Below are positions 60,795 to 64,000 of a DNA stretch of 64,000 nucleotides, in pieces. The stretch covers positions 166,426 through 230,425 of the forward strand of contig NZ_BOQN01000011.1 in NCBI RefSeq assembly GCF_018332695.1, written 5' to 3'. Both the position numbers and the translations under genes were made by a program. Positions within the stretch are counted from its first letter, which is position 1. Each line of letters starts with the position of its first letter. The stretch is from Paractinoplanes toevensis (lineage in GTDB: Bacteria; Actinomycetota; Actinomycetes; Mycobacteriales; Micromonosporaceae). A model generated the notes under the pieces. It did not search any database, was not told where the DNA came from, and was given only the letters and a program-made list of their open reading frames with translations.

Positions 60795-61275
60795 ATGCGA
60801 GTGCGTGAGTTCCAGGAAGCCGATTGGGTGCGGGTGTGGCCGATCGTCCGCGACGTCGTGCGGGCCGCGGAGACCTTCGTCTACGACCCGGGCATGACCG
60901 AGGACCAGGCGCGTGCCGTCTGGGTCGAGGCGCCGCCGGGCCGGACCGTCGTCGCGGTGGACGGCGACCGGGTGCTCGGCACCGCGAAGATGGGCCCCAA
61001 TCGCGGGGGCCCGGGCGCGCACATCTCCACCGCGAGCTTCATGGTGGCGGCCGGCGAACGCGGCCGCGGTGTCGGCGCCGCCCTCTGCCGCGACGCGATC
61101 GCGTGGGCCGAGACGCAGGGGTACGCCGGAATGCAGTTCAACGCGGTGGCCGAGTCGAACCGGTCGGCGGTCCAGCTGTACGAACGGCTTCCGGGTGCTC
61201 GGCACCGTCCCGCGGGCATTCGAGCATCCGGCCCTCGGCCGGGTCGGGCTGCACCTGATGTACCGGGAGTTCTGA
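60795..61275 (+). pseudogene. GNAT acetyltransferase gene broken by a frameshift
   Basis: The first 130 codons read as a GNAT protein of the phosphinothricin-acetyltransferase type: MRVREFQEADWVRVWPIVRD, VWVEAPPGRTVVAVDGDRVL, TASFMVAAGERGRGVGAALC (acetyl-CoA site) and NAVAESNRSAVQLYERL. Right after this, near 61188, the conserved ending GFRVLGTVPRAFEHPALGRV is in the next frame and closes HLMYREF at 61275. A 5-base deletion between the codons for R and G would explain it. In the annotated frame the ORF runs on to 61559 with no family sequence. Either a recent inactivation or an assembly error. Confidence 0.75.
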
Positions 61276-61298
61276 CCGTCCTGGCAAGACCGTCCACA

Positions 61299-61620
61299 AT
61301 GCCCGCCAACGGAGTGATAGCGCAACTCTTGGTGGCCGCGCTGGGTGCGGCCGCCGTCATGACCGCGGTGGCCGGCGCGGCACCGGCCACCGCGGCCGAG
61401 GGGCGCTGCGGCGCGGCTCGACACCGCGCTGACGACCCCTTCTGGGACGATCTCTACCTGGACGCACGAGCGCCACGATCGGGCTCGAGAACGCGGGCGG
61501 CACGGACGGTTTCGGGTACGCGTACCAGACAAGCGCCGTCACCGACGGCAGCGGGGTGACCATGCACCCGCCGGCCGACCGCATCGCCGCGACCTGTCAC
61601 CCACGACACCTTCGAGTCCT
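61299..61620 (+). pseudogene. Remnant of a small secreted-protein gene
   Basis: The ATG at 61299 starts a convincing signal peptide (VIAQLLVAALGAAAVMTAVA, cleavage near ATAAEG) followed by CGAARHRADDPFWDDLYLDA. The frame then becomes Arg-rich. A second frame picks up a protein-like stretch (TIGLENAGGTDGFGYAYQTS, then AVTDGSGVTMHPP) ending by about 61620. The two parts look like one secreted protein interrupted by a frameshift, and probably truncated. The family is not recognised. If intact it would be only an 86-residue product, ending at 61559. Confidence 0.45.
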
Positions 61621-61683
61621 AGTCGATCTATAGGAAATGTGGTTATGGTGGGGCCGACACCGACTCGACCGGAAGGTCCCACC

Positions 61684-62175
61684 ATGACCGTCACCGACGA
61701 ACTGCTGGCCAACGCCGCCCGATACGCCGCCGACTTCGACAAGGGCACGCTGCCGCTGCCGCCGGCCAAGCACGTGGCGGTGCTCGCCTGCATGGACGCG
61801 CGCCTGAACCCGTACGGCCTGCTGGGTCTCTCCGAGGGTGACGCGCACGTCATCCGCAACGCCGGCGGGGTCGTCACCGCCGACGAGCTGCGCAGCCTGG
61901 CCATCAGTCAGCGCCTGCTGGGCACCACCGAGATCATTCTGATCCACCACACCGACTGCGGCATGCTGACCTTCACCGACGACGGCTTCAAGAACGCCAT
62001 CGAGCAGGAGACCGGCATCCGCCCGCCGTGGGCGGCCGAGGCCTTCACCGACCTGGACGCCGACGTACGCCAGTCGGTCCGCCGCATCCTCGAGGACCCG
62101 TTCATCCCGGTGAAGTCCTCGGTCCGCGGCTTCGTCTACGAGGTCGAGACCGGCAAGCTCCGCGAGGTCCACTGA
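61684..62175 (+). CDS. Beta-class carbonic anhydrase
   Basis: A 163-residue beta-carbonic anhydrase of the short actinobacterial group. Zinc ligands and the Asp/Arg dyad are visible: LACMDARLNP (Cys-x-Asp-x-Arg) and IHHTDCGML (His-x2-Cys), with VIRNAGGVVTADELRSLAIS between them. The C-terminal GFVYEVETGKLREV is typical. Catalyses CO2/bicarbonate interconversion in the cytoplasm. The ATG at 61684 follows GGAAGG; an in-frame GTG-rich extension upstream is not supported. The CDF transporter gene starts 33 bases after its stop. Confidence 0.93.
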   Translation: MTVTDELLANAARYAADFDKGTLPLPPAKHVAVLACMDARLNPYGLLGLSEGDAHVIRNAGGVVTADELRSLAISQRLLGTTEIILIHHTDCGMLTFTDDGFKNAIEQETGIRPPWAAEAFTDLDADVRQSVRRILEDPFIPVKSSVRGFVYEVETGKLREVH

Positions 62176-62208
62176 TTGCCCACCCCCATCCATGGGTACG
62201 GGCGGGGC

Positions 62209-63159
62209 GTGGCTGAAGACGAAAACTCCTCCTTCCGTACGGTTCTCGTCGCGGTGATCGCCAACGCGGGGATCGCCGTGGCGAAGGTCGTGGCGGCGTT
62301 ACTGACCGGATCGGCGTCGATGTGGGCCGAGGCCGCGCACTCGGTGGCCGACACCGGCAACGAGGTGCTGCTCTTCGTCGGGCTGCGGAAATCGGCGCGC
62401 GGTCCCGACGCGGAACGACCTTTCGGGTACGGGCAGGAGCGCTACTTCTGGGCGTTCCTCGCCGCGCTCGGCATCTTCCTGGTCGGCGGGACCCTGTCGA
62501 TCGGGGAGGGTATTCGCAGCCTGCTGCTGCCCGAGCCGGTCGAGTCGCTGTGGGTCGGCGTCGCGGTGCTGCTGGTGGCGACCGTCTTCGAGGCGTACTC
62601 CTGGCACACCGCGCGCAAGCAGCTCAAGCAGGACGCCGCCGAACGGCAACGGTCCATGCGGGAGCACCTGGCGCGAGCCTCGGACCCCAGCGCCACCACC
62701 GTCTTCCTGGAGGACACCGCGGCGCTGGTCGGCCTGGCGGTGGCGCTCGCCGCGCTGCTGCTGCACGCGTGGACCGGCTGGGCGACCTGGGACGCGATCG
62801 GCAGCATCTTCATCGGCGTCCTGCTGATCGTGGTCGCGTTCCTGCTGGCCCGCCGTTCCAAGTCGCTGCTGCTGGAGGAGTCCGCCCCGGACGACGTGGT
62901 CGAGCCGATCCGGCAGCGGGTCGCCGCCGCGGACTGGGTCGGCGAGCCGGCCACCGTGCACGCGGTCTACGTCGGCCCGTCCAGCCTGCTGGTCAACATC
63001 CGGCTCACCCCCGACCAGCGGCACCGCGACGAGCCGGCCGCCGCCCTGATCGGCCAGGTCGACCGCCTGCGCGCCGAGCTGCTGGACGACCCGGCGATCG
63101 CCCAGGTCACGATCACCGTGACCGGTGCGGACCAGGGAGCGGTCGCCGCCTCCCAGTGA
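62209..63159 (+). CDS. Cation diffusion facilitator (CDF) family transporter
   Basis: A 316-residue divalent-metal transporter with about six membrane segments. The segment-2 metal site is WAEAAHSVADTGNEVLLFVG (HxxxD), and the segment-5 counterpart is TTVFLEDTAALVGLAVALAA, with Glu-Asp in place of HxxxD, as in one actinobacterial branch. The cytoplasmic His-poor C-terminal domain (about 225-310) includes VHAVYVGPSSLLVNIRLTPD. Likely substrates are Zn2+, Co2+, Mn2+ or Fe2+. GTG 62209 is used; a TTG at 62176 is in frame. Located directly after the carbonic anhydrase, a Zn enzyme, which may or may not be meaningful. Confidence 0.88.
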   Translation: MAEDENSSFRTVLVAVIANAGIAVAKVVAALLTGSASMWAEAAHSVADTGNEVLLFVGLRKSARGPDAERPFGYGQERYFWAFLAALGIFLVGGTLSIGEGIRSLLLPEPVESLWVGVAVLLVATVFEAYSWHTARKQLKQDAAERQRSMREHLARASDPSATTVFLEDTAALVGLAVALAALLLHAWTGWATWDAIGSIFIGVLLIVVAFLLARRSKSLLLEESAPDDVVEPIRQRVAAADWVGEPATVHAVYVGPSSLLVNIRLTPDQRHRDEPAAALIGQVDRLRAELLDDPAIAQVTITVTGADQGAVAASQ

Positions 63160-63195
63160 CACTCTTGACGTGCCGGGCAAAGAAGTCGATCCTTC

Positions 63196-63209
63196 TGGGA
63201 GCGCTCCCA
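63196..63209. promoter_or_regulatory. CebR-type operator box upstream of the SGNH hydrolase gene
   Basis: TGGGAGCGCTCCCA, the same 14-base palindromic core as at 49004-49017. It lies 29 bases before the GTG start. A TTGACG at 63165-63170 and a weak -10-like GATCCT near 63188 would put the promoter directly in front of the box. Confidence 0.8.
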
Positions 63210-63237
63210 ATCGACTTACGTCTATGAGGTGTCGACC

Positions 63238-64000
63238 GTGCCGCGAAGGTTCCTGCTCTCCGTCCTGCTCGCGGCCGCCGCCATCGTCGTGGCCGTGGCG
63301 CCGCCCGCCCAGGCCGCCACCCCCGTCCGCATCATGGCGCTCGGCGACTCGATCACCGCCGGCCCGGGTTGCTGGCGGGCCAAGCTCTGGCACCGGCTGC
63401 AGACATCCGGCTACACCGACATCGACTTCGTCGGCACCCAGTCCGACGGCGGCGGCTGCAACCCCGGCTACACCTACGACTTCGACCACGAGGGACACGG
63501 CGGCTACGCGGCCACCGGCATCGCCGCCAACGACCAGCTGCCACCGTGGCTGGCCGCCGCCCACCCGGACGTCGTGCTCATGCACCTGGGCACCAACGAC
63601 ATGTGGGGCGGCTACATCCCGCTGGCCGACAAGCTGACCGCGTTCACCAAGCTGGTCGGCCAGATGCGAGCCCAGAACCCGGCCATGAAGGTGGTCGTCG
63701 CGCAGATCATCCCGATGAGCGCGGCCGCCTGCGCCACCTGCCCCGCCGACGTGGCGGCACTGAACAACGCGATCCCGGCCTGGGCGGCCGGCCTGAGCAC
63801 AGCGCAGTCGCCGATCACGGTAGCCGACCTGTGGACCGGCTACGACGCGGTAGCGGACAACGTCGACGGCGTACACCCGAACGACACCGGCTTCCAGAAG
63901 ATGTCCGACGCCTGGTACCCCGCCCTGACCCGAACCCTGACCGGCAGCACAACACCAACGACCGCACCGACCACGGCTCCGACGACGGCTCCCACGACGA
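63238..64000 (+). CDS. Secreted SGNH/GDSL hydrolase (continues past window edge)
   Basis: The first 254 codons of a secreted esterase. The signal peptide (RRFLLSVLLAAAAIVVAVAP) ends near AQAATP. SGNH blocks are MALGDSITAGPG with the nucleophile Ser (I), GGYAATGI (II), HLGTNDMWGG (III) and DGVHPNDTGF with catalytic Asp/His (V), so the catalytic domain is complete by about residue 235. A Thr/Pro linker (PTTAPTTAPTT) then runs into the window edge and probably leads to a carbohydrate-binding module. The GTG has GAGG 8 bases upstream. With the CebR-type box, it is likely a cellulose/xylan-associated acetyl esterase (inference). Confidence 0.88.
   Translation, partial: MPRRFLLSVLLAAAAIVVAVAPPAQAATPVRIMALGDSITAGPGCWRAKLWHRLQTSGYTDIDFVGTQSDGGGCNPGYTYDFDHEGHGGYAATGIAANDQLPPWLAAAHPDVVLMHLGTNDMWGGYIPLADKLTAFTKLVGQMRAQNPAMKVVVAQIIPMSAAACATCPADVAALNNAIPAWAAGLSTAQSPITVADLWTGYDAVADNVDGVHPNDTGFQKMSDAWYPALTRTLTGSTTPTTAPTTAPTTAPTT

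Noticed and set aside
63940..64000. Short Thr/Pro codon repeats at the right edge as a microsatellite or CRISPR-like array
   Set aside because: They encode the Thr/Pro linker of the SGNH hydrolase in frame, a normal feature of secreted CBM-bearing enzymes.

Overview
The window is very GC-rich with strong third-position GC bias, many GTG starts and 1-4 base stop/start overlaps. Gene content fits a filamentous actinobacterium, and the mix of secreted polysaccharide-active proteins, TAT-type leaders, CebR-type operator boxes and many PAS/GGDEF proteins suggests a soil Micromonosporaceae member such as Actinoplanes. That genus guess is inference from style and family recognition; no 16S or other marker gene is present. 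No tRNA, rRNA, CRISPR array, insertion sequence or phage gene was seen.

Layout. 1-576 (minus): edge of a phytanoyl-CoA dioxygenase-like gene and a small ABM monooxygenase. 738-7097 (plus): a five-gene catabolic operon (aldehyde dehydrogenase, LhgO-like flavoprotein, amidohydrolase, ThDP decarboxylase-type enzyme, Ldh2-type dehydrogenase). 7109-8330: divergent SMI1/KNR4 and HAD genes. 8355-13493: two-component system followed by a lipoprotein and a MacAB-like exporter. 13464-14878: MarR regulator and divergent epoxide-hydrolase-like enzyme with twin palindromic operators. 14886-18174: secreted PAP2-type enzyme and secreted sphingomyelinase-like hydrolase. 18212-22717: a 1501-residue PAS/GAF histidine kinase. 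22800-27177: a sortase-fold protein lacking the catalytic Cys, two GT87-like membrane proteins and a secreted PL4-like lyase. 27226-34047: GNAT, NarL-type two-component system, serine hydrolase, GH13 hydrolase, secreted EEP protein and a P-loop kinase. 34048-35118: the only long gene-free stretch, packed with two interleaved repeat families and inverted repeats. 35119-45185: TPR-GGDEF protein, a fatty-acid locus (acyl-CoA ligase, acyl-CoA dehydrogenase, MaoC hydratase, FabG4-like reductase, divergent FadA-like thiolase) and a GGDEF-EAL protein. 45360-48963: MFS exporter with TetR, HxlR with PPOX enzyme, cupin. 49080-53255: expansin-like protein with a cellulose-binding module, then a broken NACHT NTPase gene. 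53286-60739: glycogen phosphorylase, PAS-GGDEF, TetR with MFS exporter, GAF protein. 60795-64000: broken GNAT gene, decayed secreted gene, beta-carbonic anhydrase, CDF transporter and the start of an SGNH hydrolase.

How the parts relate. Four regulator/target pairs each carry palindromes in the shared or upstream intergenic DNA (MarR, HxlR, two TetR). Two secreted genes 14 kb apart share a TGGGAGCGCTCCCA box, which suggests a dispersed cellulose regulon. The fatty-acid genes share a TACT-N4-GTA type palindrome. Three genes encode GGDEF domains, so c-di-GMP signalling is well represented. The most unusual items are the NACHT gene that has lost its nucleotide-binding segment, the Cys-less sortase, and the repeat island at 34.0-35.1 kb.
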